Assembly (NCBI GenBank): GCA_963971225.1
Contig: OZ020267.1
Location: 100,855,536-100,919,535 of the forward strand
DNA: 64,000 bases
Origin: Melieria omissa
Lineage: Eukaryota; Arthropoda; Insecta; Diptera; Ulidiidae
Direction: 5' to 3'
This document shows, in pieces, positions 45,951 through 58,251 of this stretch. The notes under the pieces are model-generated. The model ran no database searches and was not told where the DNA came from. It saw only the letters and a program-made list of their open reading frames with translations. How positions within the stretch are numbered: position 1 is the stretch's first letter; every line of letters starts with the position of its first letter. Both the position numbers and the translations under genes were made by a program.

Positions 45951-46350
45951 GTCGGCCTCGATAGTCAAGCGGGTAGCGCGCTGGCTTCTCATACCAAAGG
46001 CTCCAGGTTCGATTCCTGGCTCGGGCTGGTGAACAACTCATCTACTTCTATCGCTATCCACATGAAGGGAATGAGAATTGCAAGAATCGCACAAGTGCGC
46101 TCTTGGCAGGCAATGGCAAAAACCTCCAAGTGTGAACGAAAAACTGCCAATCGCCGTTCGGATTCGGCGTTAAACTGTAGGTCCCCTCCCCCCCTTTCCC
46201 CATCCGCTTGAAATGTGCGCTGTAACATATGTTGGCAAAACAGTGTTGCATACACAGTTCAAAAACGGGTGAAATATGTGGTATCACAATGGGCCTTTCA
46301 GGCCTCCGAGTGTGTCTCTCATAGAGGCAGCCACCGCAACCTAACCTAAC
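45951..46350 (+). mobile_element. tRNA-derived SINE, full length, tail B with (AACCT)n
   Basis: Best preserved copy, about 400 bp. Head GGCCTCGATAGTCAAGCGGG, TAGCGCGCTGGCTTCTCATA, B box GGTTCGATTCC. Body ATCGCACAAGTGCGCTCTTG, GGATTCGGCGTTAAACTGTA, ACAGTGTTGCATACACAG. Tail B is ATGTGGTATCACAATGGGCC, TCTCATAGAGGCAGCCACC, AACCTAACCTAAC. AACATATTTA before it and AACATATTTT after it suggest a target duplication. Confidence 0.92.
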
Positions 46351-46359
46351 ATATTTTAA

Positions 46360-47374
46360 CATTTTTTTTTAAATTTTACATTTTGTTTTAATAAGTTTAA
46401 ATATTTTTTAAAAATATTTTTTATTCAAATCTTGTCACTTTTTTCCATATTTTTTAAATATTTTTTTTTAATTTTTCAATATTTTAAATATTGCTTTCAA
46501 TTTTTTGTATATTTTTTGTAACATTTTTTAATATATATTTTTTTTAAATAATTATAATTTTTGTTTAATATGTTTAAATATTTAAAAAAATCTTTTTTAT
46601 TAAAATCAACAACTCCTCAACATTAATTAAACCTGTTTCTTCGCTCAGTGTGTGCTATTCACCACTTTAGTTACCAACACAACACTTCGCCAGACATTGG
46701 CGCATCCAATGCATTCACCCATAAAGAACCCAGCGCCTCCATCTTTTTTGTCGTATTTCTTAAATCACAATTATTTTTACATTTTTTTACAATTTTATTT
46801 TTGTACATGTTTCGTTTTTGTGCAGCCAAACGTGGAAAAGCATTTTGTTGTTTTTGTTTTGAATTTACACAGTCGACCAACATTAACGAAACAACCAAAC
46901 ACCAAAACCAAGACGCCAAAAGTGCAAATCTATAGCCGGTCGTTGTTGTTGCTGTTTTCCTCTACCCGTTTGCCTCATTGTGTTATGTGCGAATGTTGTT
47001 GCTTCTTCTAATTTTTTTCGTATTGCTGCTACGCCTCGCTGCACGCTTGTCGCTAACTTGACAGCCAGTCAGCCAACAAGTCAGCTGAGTGCGGCCCAAA
47101 TTGAAGTTGCAAAATCCGGCGACCAAATATTGCGTGAGCGAGAAGAAGAAGAAGAAACGACAACGACAACGCTATAGGAAAAGCGGAAAAACGTACAACG
47201 TTTATGGCAGCAATAAATGAATAGGTGGGTGTGCTGGCGATACACTTGCAAAAAAATGTGCTGGTGACAAACAAAAAATTGAGTCCAAGAATGTTTCCTT
47301 AAATGATAGTTGAAAATTTTGTTGATTTACTAAACTTTTTTTTTTTGTTTTTTAATTTCTAAGTTATTTATAAA
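46360..47374. other. Intergenic; AT-rich then CA/TTG-rich
   Basis: 46360-46610 is nearly pure A/T. The 65-codon frame at 46980-47177 ends EREEEEETTTTTL from GAAGAAGAAG and CAACGACAACG repeats and is not called. Overlapping frames in 46648-47011 are also uncalled. Confidence 0.45.
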
Positions 47375-47491
47375 CTCTCGTCTGACCAGAAAGACACTTT
47401 GCTTAAAGTTTTTATTATATATTTTAGTATTTCTCTTGTCTGACCAGAAAGACACTTTACTAAAAGTTTTTATTATATATTTTAGTATTTC
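47375..47491. repeat. Two tandem copies of a 58-bp unit
   Basis: GTCTGACCAGAAAGACACTT, then AAAGTTTTTATTATATATTT, then TAGTATTTC occurs at 47380 and 47438, nearly identical. Confidence 0.9.
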
Positions 47492-47519
47492 CATCGAAAC
47501 AGTGCCGCTACTTTAGGCA

Positions 47520-48430
47520 TGTTCAAGTTGTTTGACAGAGTCGGGCACAGGTTTTTATACCAAAACTTGCGTCTATATATTCCGCTCTCGTAAAGTTCAG
47601 AGCTTTTCGTTTCAATCGGCACCTCATTAACGCTGGAGTGTTACTCAGCTCAGTCTCCTCGCTGATTGTCTTCCATTGTCCCCATAGAAGTTCTACTGTC
47701 CTTGACAAAAAATTCTGTCGATTCTTTGTCACTTAACAGCAACATTTCTCACTTCTTTCATTTTTTGTTTACAGAAGTTGACGCATTATGAACTTACATA
47801 ATGTTTTAAAATAGTAGGTACACTGAAATATGACCTAAAACAAGCATTGCGGAAAGCTGGGAGTAAACATTTTCAACTTCGCCTTCTTTCTTTTGTAATG
47901 TCCAATAAAATCCGATTGTCCTTGGCAAAAAATCTTGCTGGCTTGGTGGCGGTAAGATCAAAATTTGGTCATAAAATTCTTTTACCGAACATTCGACTTG
48001 TATTGACGAAAGCAGTGGTTGGACTATTCCACCTCACTTCTTCTTCCTAACGCCCATTGAAGTCTCACTGCCTTTGACAAAGAATTCCGTCCACTTGTTG
48101 GCAATTGACTGAAATGTTTTGCATTAATATTTGTTCATCAAGCGTTCGACTATTTTCAATTCTTATTCACAGATGTTGCCCACACATTATGAATAATGCA
48201 TTAAAGTTTGCCTTAAAACCAAATCAAGTAGAAGTTTTCGCCCTCACTGACCTTTTCTTGAATATCCATTGAAGTCGTACAGTCTTAAATAAAGAATTCT
48301 GTCAACTAATTGATGCATGACACCAAAATTTGGCAATAATATTCTTTCTTCAAACGCTTGATTTCTTTTGTAATTTGCGATTTGACAGTCGATGGCAGGC
48401 AACGAATAATGCACTGAAATGTGACCTTAA
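47520..48430. repeat. Decayed tandem array of ~150-225 bp units
   Basis: Words of the type CCATTGAAGTCTCACTGCCT, TTGACAAAGAATTCYGTC recur near 47685, 47905, 48058 and 48268. GTTGMCGCATTATGAA and CTGAAATGTGACCT recur between them. Non-coding. Confidence 0.65.
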
Positions 48431-51345
48431 ATCAGCTCAGACGACAGCGAGAAGAGAAACTTTTCAAAGGCCCAGATTTTATAGTTTTATATAATTTTTG
48501 TAGTAATTTGTTTGAGGAGGATAGCAGGAGAAAGGACCCCGGTGCTTTTGGGTACGGCTTTTTTTTACGGTCTTACACAAAACTAATGTTAGGGCGGAGT
48601 CTAAGACTCGTAAGAGTCAATGGTGTTTTGTACCGAACAGATAAGAAACTTTCTAAATTGGTTTTGGTGTGAAAATCCTGGAATCGGAAGCACCTGATTT
48701 TCTAAATATTTGCTTTACCGAAAAAAACACGTTAGTGGGTTATGCCTGCTTCACCAAAAAATCTTCTGAGTCGTCCTTAACTTGGATACGTGGGTACTGG
48801 ATTACGACATACCGGGATACTTACAACTCATTCCAAGAATCCTTTGTTGCTTTGAAACAAATCCACTAGTCACCACATTAGCTAAAAGCGGTATGATTTT
48901 TTAATTGTCCACAAATCCAGGGACCAACAAGGTCTGCAGGAATTATCATCCCTCACAAAGCCACTTTAAAATGTCATATAATGTATTCCTACATGAATTT
49001 AACCCATTAAAAACAGAACCGAATGTGGACACTTTGAGTAAAAGTTAAAATTTCAATAGAGGATTTCCATAGGACTTGTGACGTATACGTCACGTTGATC
49101 CTTGCTAAGTAAATGTTGTCATAAAATTGTTGCATCACAGCTTGCTAAGTCATCAAGAATTCATTAATTTCATTCTCATATTTTCTGAAGCCTAATCGAC
49201 CACTCGAGTACTTACGATCCATACGAAAGGCGGCAAACATTACACATGACACTGAAAAAGCGACAAGCTGAAATCTTTCAGTTTAAGGTCGCCTTTCGCA
49301 GAACCCCAAAACAGACACTCACACGAACACCGGCAGCAAAGCTGAGTGGATATATGTAGTTGCTTAAAAAACTTGAAAAATTCTCAAAAACCTGCGCAAC
49401 ATACCAACCGACGGCGACTGCCTACGCGCCGCTGCCTACAGCTGAGCGACAAAATGTATAGCAACTCCAAACGTGCTTCAAGTCTCAATGAGTACAAACT
49501 CTAAAGTCAGCATCGGCTCAACCCTGAACCCACGTGCAACAACACATGTTGGCGCAAGCCGCCAGTGCTGCTTGTGTCTCATTTGAATTGTCTGCAGCAG
49601 CAGCATTGGCCATCGTTGCAGAACAACGCAGCGCAATGTTGGCACTTTTTTCATTTATAAACTTTTTATTTTGTGTTACAAAAAAAACCAAAAACTCTTG
49701 GACAGAAGTTTCAAATGAAAACAGCAACGGAAGCTATTAAGTGCGGAGTGCGCAGTGTGTGGCGGACTGCTGGCAGCAACATATAAAATGTTCGCTGGAC
49801 ATACGCGCAATTAATAATAATTTCCGTTTCAGCGTAACACAAACGGATGGCTGGCCAGTTGGTCGGAACGAACGGTATGGACGCGGCGAACAGCCACTCA
49901 GACAGCGTTCAACATATGTGAGAAACAACAAATTTGCAGTTGTTTTCGGCTTTTGCCATTAGGAATCTGCTTGCGATTTCTTAATTAAATTTTTCTTACT
50001 TGAACTTTATTCATTTACCGGATTTTTAGTGTGAAAAATTTTTAAGTCTTAAGGCAATAAACGAAGTTTTAAAGTTTAACGAAAGATAGTTGGAACTTTA
50101 ATCAGTCTCTAAGTTGTAAATATATCTGCTCATTTTGATCCAAGACAATGCTTTGCATCTATTGGGATTTCAGCTAAGAAATTTGATCATCAACAATAAA
50201 TAAAAGAATGCAAAACAAATAATGCAAAAAACCATTCCATAAATACCATGAAAATTTATGACTATTTTGTGACATCACAGCATATTCCGTGGCACCTACA
50301 AAATTATGGACTTATGGAAATATGTTTAAACAGAAGCCTTAAGTTGAGCACTTATGTAAGTCTTGAGTCTTAAGTTCGCAAGCGTAGCTTTGCGGCTTTA
50401 GAGTACTTATTCAAAAATAAAATCAATGAAATAAAAAACAAAAAACAAAATCATACTGCGTGCAGACTCAACAACTGTCAACTGCCATAAACAAAACAAC
50501 AAAAGCTAGACGCAAGCGACAACAATAAAATACACTTAACCCACTGCAGTCGAGCGCGTGGAAATGTCGCTGAAATGCCGCAATTGGGATCAATTGACGT
50601 GTTTTTTTATTGCATTTTGTTTTCATAATTTTTCATATTTTATGCTTGGAGTTGTTGTTATGGGTTTGTTGCGCTCTCTCTCTTTCGGGTATTTATTTAT
50701 TTATTTTTATTTTATTTTTTCTCTTTTTTTCAGCGAGCATTTGCCTTTTGTGGGGAGACTTTGAACCGCTTTGAAATTTTTGCGTGCAATGTTTTGAAGA
50801 TGCATACATACATACATATGTATGTACGTAATTACTGAATGTCATGTACAAATATGTGTTGCATAAATTTGTATTATTTTTAATTTTTTAATACATGAAT
50901 ATTTGCATAGTCATTGAGATTAATCGGCAGCCATTCCAGAGCTGTTGAAAACAACACAAAAATATATTGTTTTACATAACGGTGCAAGCCTTTTATTGTT
51001 GTTATTTTTAGGTTATCTTTCATCATATTGTTTGTGAAGTGTTTCTCTGCATTTAATAGTTCAAGTTGATCATAGACGCTGCCTGGATTAAGGCTTCGAA
51101 AAGAAATGTTTTCTATGTTTTCAGCGATTTTCAAAAACAATATATGTATGTGAAATCAATTGTAAACCATATAAGATTTTGGATTTAATGTAAATTGGTT
51201 GTTGTGTTTAGCTCCGAATAATAGTTTTATTTTGTATTGATTACGTTAGATTCATATAGAACTGAGCCTGAGAGGTGGTTGGTGGCGCTGCTGGTGTACG
51301 ATGCCTTGGACTTTTCTTGTATATTACAATTTTATTTTATTATAT
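48431..51345. other. Intergenic; perfect 16-bp palindrome, no gene called
   Basis: GTGACGTATACGTCAC at 49078-49093 is a perfect palindrome with two CRE-like half sites, downstream of a degraded TTTAACCCATTAAAAACAGA. The 49400-49930 stretch is GC-richer with overlapping frames on both strands, none recognisable. ATGTATGTACGTA repeats lie near 50805-50830. Confidence 0.4.
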
Positions 51346-51470
51346 TTTGTTTTGTGTTATTTTATTTTATTTTATTTTATTTTATTTTATTTTATTTTAT
51401 TTTATTTTATTTTATTTTATTTTATTTTATTTTATTTTATTTTATTTTGTTTTATTTTATTTCATTTTAT
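51346..51470. repeat. (TTTTA)n pentanucleotide tract, about 120 bp
   Basis: Some 24 units of ATTTT/TTTTA with one G variant near 51449. The overlapping Phe-Ile-Leu-Tyr frames here are artefacts. Confidence 0.97.
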
Positions 51471-54187
51471 AACCATTTATTTTGTTATTTTGAAGTGCCA
51501 TCTGTCTCATTTTCTGTTGTCTGATTGTGATAGGTTCCAAACTTCGCTAAGAGGTGGTTGAAGGTGTTGCATTCTGCGCATCAACACTTTGGAATGAGTG
51601 AGAAGGGAACGTGTCCTTAGGGTAAAAAGTGAGCTTAAAAGTGTTAATTTGTCAGAAAAAAATTATAAAGTAAAACAGAGAAACAAAAACAATCCCTCTA
51701 GGTAGCTTCCCCACGTAGGCTTCGAGATCGATTTTATTTTTCTTTCCTTTTCGTTTGCATCCTTCCAGAACAACAAAAAATCATCTTGAAAATTTTTTAA
51801 ATATTCAATTTTTCAATCATTTTTTAGATAATTTTTTTTATAATTTTTTTTTATAACTAGCAGCATTTCAGCTTGGAAGAGGAGGTTTTGCGTACAAATT
51901 TGAAGTGCGAGTGTTTTTCTCAAAAAAAGATAATAGTAATGAATAATTTCGAACCATAACTCACTTTTATGAATACTAAAAACATATTCACACGCAATAC
52001 GTCTTTGTGGCGCATAACAACATGTTGCTGACACTTGCCAGAAATGCATTGCGATCTTTATGCGCCCTTCTTGTTGCTTCATGGCCCAAACACATTGAGA
52101 ACGACAGAGGCACGGCCACACAATTTCGAGAGAGTGTTAGTTTTAACCGTTGCCGTGTAGTCAACTACTTGATTACAATGAAAGTGGCAGCAACTTCATC
52201 ACAATCAAATTTTTTATCAGCCTCTATTAAACATTCGTCTTCCTATATCTATTTTATTGTTGTATGTACAATCAATTTAAAAATATGGAACTGTGTTATA
52301 ATTTGAATAAATAATTTAATTTTAACTAAAATATTAACAAATTTTTAATTCTTTTTCAAATTACCCCAAAAAGGTAAGAAGAACATCAACGAAAGCATCT
52401 ATTTTGAAGTAGTGGGGCCAAATGATTTGGTTTCGTTGCGTACGAAATAGTTTCAGTTGTCGCCACAGTTGTGGTTGTCGCCACACACATTGGCAGATGT
52501 GGTCGTGTCGCTGCCGTTGTCAATGTGTTCGGGCCATCAATCTGCAGACCAGACATTGGACCATATTAAGTTGCAGCCTCATTTCTGAAATCGGCCAGCT
52601 GTTGTTTACATTTGAGCAACACACACGTCGGCAACTCGATCACTGCATCAATGCTCCTGCACCACACTTCGTTGTATTGTGGCTGCGAATGTGGTTGTTG
52701 TGTTTATTTACTTTGACACGCACTGGCAGGGTGCGAAAATTATTTCGAATTTTGTTAATGTATAAATAAAACAACAACAAAACAATGCAACAAAAATACT
52801 GACTTGAGATTACAGGCACCGAATCGCGCGTGATTGTTGCAGGTTGTTTGTTTTTGTTTTTCCTTTGTTACACTCACTCAGACCGTGTGGTTGCAAGTTG
52901 CTTTAGTTGCTATTTTTATCGCTGTTGTTGTTGGTCAGTGTTGCTAGATTATGAGATTTGAGAGAATCTCGGCCTCTAAGGAGGAAAAATTGTTAAGGAG
53001 AAAGTTGAGGTTAGGTAAGGTTGGACAAGGAAAGCTGGTAAGCCACACATACATCCCGTTGGGTTCCAAGCGGTTCCAGTTAGAGCTTCTTAGTGTGTCA
53101 GGTCGATATAAAGGTGATGGTTGGAATTTTGCTTAGAGAACTCTTTTAACCCGGAGAAGAACGGGGGCCCTGAGTGAGTAAGGCGCTGTTTTCAGATGCA
53201 AAAATTTGCTCCAACGTTTTCCAGCCAACATTTTTTTTTTACTTCCTGCATTCATGCGACTTGGTGACGCCCATTCTTTGACGCGCGACCCCTTATTAAT
53301 CAGTGTACCGTTAGTGTCTTCACGATGGTTCGGTCCTCCTTTTGTGGAGGATTAAACTTTAGATGATGAGTTTTGTTGGTGGATTTTTCGTGTCTTTAGT
53401 ATATTTGGTAAACAAAATTTTTTGAATTTTTGTTAATTGCTTGGAAGAAATTCCAGTATGTCTTTTCTTATTTAGGCTAAAGTAATTTCAACTGTCTGGC
53501 AGCACTGTTAGTGTCTGGAGTTGTGTGAACGTTGTTGTAGTTATTTGTATTGCGTTGCGTTTTCTTTGAAATGCTCATAGCAACGTAAGCATTTTGTAGC
53601 TGAAATGAATACAGACATAGGAACTGAAACAGAATGTGTAGCTGTAGCATGTAGCTGAAGCAATATTACACTACAAGCACAGTGTATTATACACTACAAG
53701 TAAAAATTTACATCACCACCAAGATACAGTTTGCAGAAACTTGACATAAATTCGCTTATTTCATGAACGAACTTGTATGAATTATATTCCAACTAAAAAT
53801 TAGTTAAATGTATATTGATTTGTTGTCTGTCGGTTGAGTTGAAATGCTTCAAAGTAGAAAAGTTCTAATTTTGCTCTTCAGCTTCGACTACAACCACAAA
53901 TTTGCATGAAGACAAAACATTTCGTCCTAGGAAATGCTACACCACTCATTTTTGATTCGTTTACCATCCTAAATGAAACAAATTTCTGTTTCAATGCTGG
54001 TGCTTGAATCCGTTCAACAATCACCAGATTGATTCCATGAAAACTTTTGAAGACATTACGATGTCAGAAAAATGTCTATAATTGAAAAACCAACTAAGAT
54101 CTGTTCATTGCTTACTTATTAACTATTGACCAGGGATGTAGCCATTGGCGGCAGGCGTTGAGTGTTGAATACCCTCATAGTTTATCA
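51471..54187. other. Intergenic, no gene called
   Basis: A possible CAGTGGCG-family scrap lies near 51866-51905 (TTTCAGCTTGGAAGAGGAGG, TTTTGCGTACAAATTTG). 52430-52720 is rich in TTGTCGCC/GTGGTTG words and opens a 115-codon Cys/His/Arg-rich frame without a recognisable domain. Confidence 0.4.
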
Positions 54188-54191
54188 TTAA

Positions 54192-54424
54192 CCCTTTGAG
54201 AACCGTACAAAGGTATTATGCAATCTCTTACACAATTGTGCTTAATCCTTTTTCTAAAACAAAATTAATTTGTTAGTTTAAAAAAATCAGAAGAACTGAA
54301 TTGAACAATAGTTGCAACGTTGAAAGACAGAAATGACTTATTAATTGGGAAAAAAATCTATTTTTATAAAAAAATAAACTTTTGTTGAAATATGAATGGA
54401 AATTTGTGGTTGGCTCTCAAAGGG
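54192..54424. mobile_element. 233-bp TTAA-type MITE
   Basis: TTAA at 54188-54191 then CCCTTTGAGAACCG; the complement of the right end is CCCTTTGAGAGCCAACC before TTGA (54425-54428), one change from TTAA. CCC-starting ends and the TTAA target fit the piggyBac group. A related left end occurs at 33113. No coding capacity. Confidence 0.8.
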
Positions 54425-54532
54425 TTGAATACAAATACAGTCTTATAAAACAAAATTAAGATGACTGTTTCTGGCCATTTCGTCTAAAACTTCATCTGGA
54501 GTAATTTTCATGTCCTGGAAGTACATTGATAC

Positions 54533-55095
54533 TGTTACGAAAATCCAAATTCGTTTTCCAAGGTTCGTTTTGATTGTGTTTGAAAATAAAACCACTTCAA
54601 TTATTCAGCGAAAACGCAGTCAAAAACCAACATTCGCTTTATTTACAAATTTACACTTGTTCTACTTTAGACTACTACTATTGCATGTTTCCCCATTGCT
54701 TGCTCAACACAGACTCGACTCCTTGCGCTGCCATTGCTGCTTTTATACTAGTATTCTTTTCGCGCCGAAGTTTCTTGCACATTCCAGTTTTACTTTCTAT
54801 CCCGATTGTTCTAGCAAAGTCCATCACCTTTCACGAACCATCCTTGCCATATCGGACTATCCAAGCGAATTATACCAAATTTGCCATACTTCAAAGTGCA
54901 TGCCTAAAAGTATGCTTGAAAAAGCATTCATGTACAGTACGGCACGGAGTTTCTCATCGTATCAATACGTATGTACAAATAAATGTAGAAAAAACTTTTA
55001 TTTTGGCAATTTGGAAATTCGGCATGCAAAGTGATTGAAAACTTTGCAAAGCTTCTTTTCTCGAATACTTAAAAAAATTAGTCTTAATTTTTTGT
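54533..55095 (-). repeat. Single LTR related to the 1210-1700 LTR
   Basis: It starts TGTTACGAAAATCC and aligns with the first LTR through GCTTTATTTACAAATTTRCA, CCCCATTGCTTGCTYAACAC, AGACTCGACYCCTTGCGCTG and GCATGCCTAAAAGTATGCTT. TATA-like sequence (complement of GCTTTTATACTAG) lies near 54740. No primer site or gag follows on the left (54430-54532), so it is a solo LTR or a remnant. The 174- and 154-codon plus frames across it are spurious. End at about 55095 is approximate. Confidence 0.78.
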
Positions 55096-55493
55096 ATAAG
55101 ACTGTGTTTTTATTGAAGCAAAGCTTTCTGTTTTTTATGTTTCAAATAACACTTTTCAAAGAAATAACTGTCATTTTTCGATTTGCTTAACAGTGAATTT
55201 TTATGTTAATTATTTTAGAAATTAGTTTATATTTTTTTATATATTAGTGGTTTTTCGTTTATTAGTTATTTACTTTTACTTGGTTTTTATTTTACAAGTT
55301 TGTACAACTAATTAAAAATGTTCCTTCCAAATTAGATTTTTGCAAGGGTGTCGATTACGGAAACTTTAGTCCAGGAAATTGAAAATTGATAGCATTGAAA
55401 GCCATCACTTTTGACAGTTTTAAGAATTTTTCAATTTTTTAAATATATATCAAAAAATACAAGTAAGACCCAAAAAATGTGTAGCGTAATGCT

Positions 55494-57162
55494 TTAGATG
55501 ATTGCATTGCATTGTTCAGGTAAAGCATTATTATCCTGCATGGAGCGTTTCCATGGAGGAGACATTTCGGACGGCACCAAATTCACTTTAATCGATTCCC
55601 ATTTGGTCTGATCGTCTACGCCCAGAGCTGCGCCGATGAAGTCGATAGCATTCGGTACGGGGAACTGCACCGCGGTCAGCAAGTACATCAATCTCCTGTA
55701 AGGTTCCGATTCGCGCAGTTCACTAATCAACATCAGCAGTGGCGGAGAAAAGTGATGCATCTGTTTAGCCAACATTGTATCATTGTGCACAGATTTTTTA
55801 AAGAATGAGCGCAGCTCAACAATTGGCAGCGCAGCTTTCAAGGCCCGCAACACTCCATCAAGACCAATGGATTTATCTGTCTGCGAGTTCGCCGACGGTG
55901 GTGGCACATTGAATAGTTTGCCCAAAAATTCCTCAAAGTATTTTAGATGAAACTGTGCCTTGAAACACAGGAAACTTAAAATTGAACGGCACTCATCGCT
56001 TATGCTCAGTTTTTTTACGGCTTCCCTAAACTGAGAAGAATGCAGCAATGAGTACAAATCGCTCACTTCGGAGTCTTGCGAGTTTTTTCGCCAAATATCG
56101 GCAATCGCGCCCATTGGAAGTTTCTCTACAATGTTGTGTATGTAGTATCTCAAACCATCCCCAGCGTATGCACCACAAAGATCGGTGTCTGCAAAAGATT
56201 TTGATGGATTTTTTGTTGATATTACTGCCAGAGTCTATGGAATGGTCTTTTTCGCTGTTGGAGTAAGAATGTATGTGCATACAATTTGGTATACAGATAG
56301 ACACTGAGCAGGCGGATACGTCTCGGTTACCGTCACTAAAGAAACTAGGGGCAAAACGAACGAGTTATCAGTCAGAACATGAACATTCTCAGTTGAAGCT
56401 CTGTCTGTGTAGTATTGAACCCGTTTCCCTTGAACTTCATCCATCCGCCAGAAAGGGGTATGAACGATACTCTACAGTTGCAAAGTCCAAAGACTCAAAC
56501 TTCCTTCATAGGTTGTGCCAATGTCAGACCCCAGCAAATAGTCAATATTGCATCCTTTCTAAATGATCTCGCATTCATCTCGTATCATAATGTTTCTCAT
56601 TCGCCACCCGGAAGAGTATATCCAGCTGTAAGGTCTTTTATGTGACCGAAATGAGTTCCTCCGGAGCTTCAAAGTCTTTAACTAGCGTTAATAACCTGAG
56701 CCAAAAATATAGCATAGTCGAACTGAACAACGACAAAAGATATAACTTAGAGTTAGAGAATATGTTTAGAGTACAAAACTCTTGACCTTTTGTTCGGTAT
56801 GAGCTCTGAGGTAAACTTTATGGGCCCCGGTACTGTTCTGTCTCTCCCTCTAAAAGCCATCAAGGCCATAGCAAAAAACTTCATTACCTCAAATGAGCCC
56901 AAACGAGCTTGGAGGCTCGTATTTCACGGACTCCCAGTGACTTTTTACATGGTCGAAAGAATTCTATAGTTTTATGACGTCCGTCCATCCGTCCGTCTTC
57001 TGGGCGTTGTGCCATTTTCAATCATTCATTCATTCATATTCATGTATTTTATTGGTATATTTTTTTCAACAACATACTTTCATTTTCTAAGTCCTCTGCT
57101 GTGTAGCATCCAGGCATCGATATCATCAAGACAGCACTTATTAACAGCAAAGTAGCATTCAT
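55494..57162 (-). CDS. Secreted insect-allergen-repeat (protein G12-like) gene, two exons, 259 aa
   Basis: Exon 1 is complement 57162..57078 (85 bp) and exon 2 complement 56188..55494 (695 bp including the stop). The 889-bp intron has a GTATGT donor and a TTTTGCAG acceptor. Exon 1 leaves one base and exon 2 supplies two, so the frame is kept (Asn29). Residues 1-21 (MNATLLLISAVLMISMPGCY) form a hydrophobic signal peptide, so the product should be secreted. Two related helical repeats follow at about 45-127 (IVEKLPMGAIADIW.., SSQFREAVKKLSISDE, YFEEFLGKLFNVPPPS) and 137-220 (GLDGVLRALKAALPIVELRS, MLISELRESEPYRRLMYLLT, AIDFIGAALGV). The order (leucine-rich hydrophobic helices, PxxPP linker, GLxGxLxxxxALLP start of repeat 2) is that of the PF06757-type insect allergen family, often expressed in gut; some relatives detoxify plant compounds. 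Exact function is unknown. An AATAAA lies near 55260. No break is seen. Confidence 0.82.
56189..57077 (-). other. Intron of the G12-like gene
   Basis: 889 bp between GT at 57076-57077 and AG at 56189-56190 on the complement. It contains short uncalled frames and a CCGTCCATCCGTCCGTC stretch near 56980. No nested element was recognised. Confidence 0.7.
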
Positions 57163-58239
57163 TGTTGAACTGTATTTCATCTAAAGTTGACTTTCGGTTA
57201 TGTTTGCTATGAAAATAAAATAAATGTGGACATTTAAGCAATTATTAAGGTATAACTTGGTAGGAAAGTGGAAACTTATAAAACTTGAAGGTTTCTTGTA
57301 GAACTCACACTTACGTAAGATTGTTTAATTTGATTTTCGGAGTACAAGTTTTATAGCTTTAAGCTAGATTGGGAATGCTGCATGCAACTTCCCCTCGGAA
57401 GCTCAAACTGTCCATTATGTATCCTTTTTACTCTGAGAAATAGAAATCCACCAGTATTTTGCCTCGTAATGCATTGCTATAGATTTAACAGTGAAACTTT
57501 CTTTGCATTTGTTAGGCATGTTGGGAACCTTGAAGCCTGTATTGCGAAGTAGGAGTTTTGAAGATCATAGAAATGGTATAGGAACTGTTGTATCCTGCCC
57601 TTCAGCAGTGTAGCTGCAACAGGACAAGAGGTTAAATTTTATGCATTGAACTACGACTCAACGATAATAAACAAAAAAGCTCAAGAATTAAGAGACAGAC
57701 AAAGATTTTCGCCGCATGATTGGACTAATTTCAGGACACAATCCATGGGGCCAACATATGAGCATCATAGAGGATCCAACTTAAACATATTTTTTCTCAT
57801 TCTCTCTGTGCATGTCCCGACTTCACTACAACAAGATGGCGCATTTTGGATTTAGATGTTTTGAAGATGGACAAGGTCTATTCTCTCTAGGACGTATGCA
57901 GCGCAGAGCATTTTCTCTGTGTATGTCCCGCCTTCACTAGAAAAAGATAGCGCATCTTGGATTCAGATTCAGTTTTGAGGATGGACGAGACCCATTCTCT
58001 AACCTCTCTTTCTTAAAGAACTCAGAAAATTCGTGCAAGAAGACGTGGTGACTACATTTCTTCTTTTGAGAAATTATACCTTCTAGGGTTCACTTTCTTA
58101 CCTCTCTCCATTAAAGTATCCAGTAATTTCATGCAGGATAATTCCATTCCCTACTACTTGCTTTCTTTCTGTCTCTCCTATTATCCCACCTCATTTTCAT
58201 ATTTTACCCTTTTATTCTTTACCGTTAAGTACAATGGGA
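57163..58239. other. Upstream flank of the G12-like gene; small duplication
   Basis: No clear TATA box within 100 bp of the start codon. Two diverged copies of a ~115-bp unit (TCTCTGTGYATGTCCCGMCT, AAGATRGCGCATYTTGGAT) lie at about 57800 and 57915. Confidence 0.4.
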
Positions 58240-58251
58240 TACCTAGCCTGA

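Noticed and set aside
46980..47177. 65-codon frame ending EREEEEETTTTTL
   Set aside because: The tail is simple-sequence GAA and CAA repeats; an antisense frame of 73 codons covers the same bases.
54510..55038. Frames of 174 and 154 codons on the plus strand
   Set aside because: They run through the reversed LTR; a similar frame occurs over the first LTR at 1318-1680.
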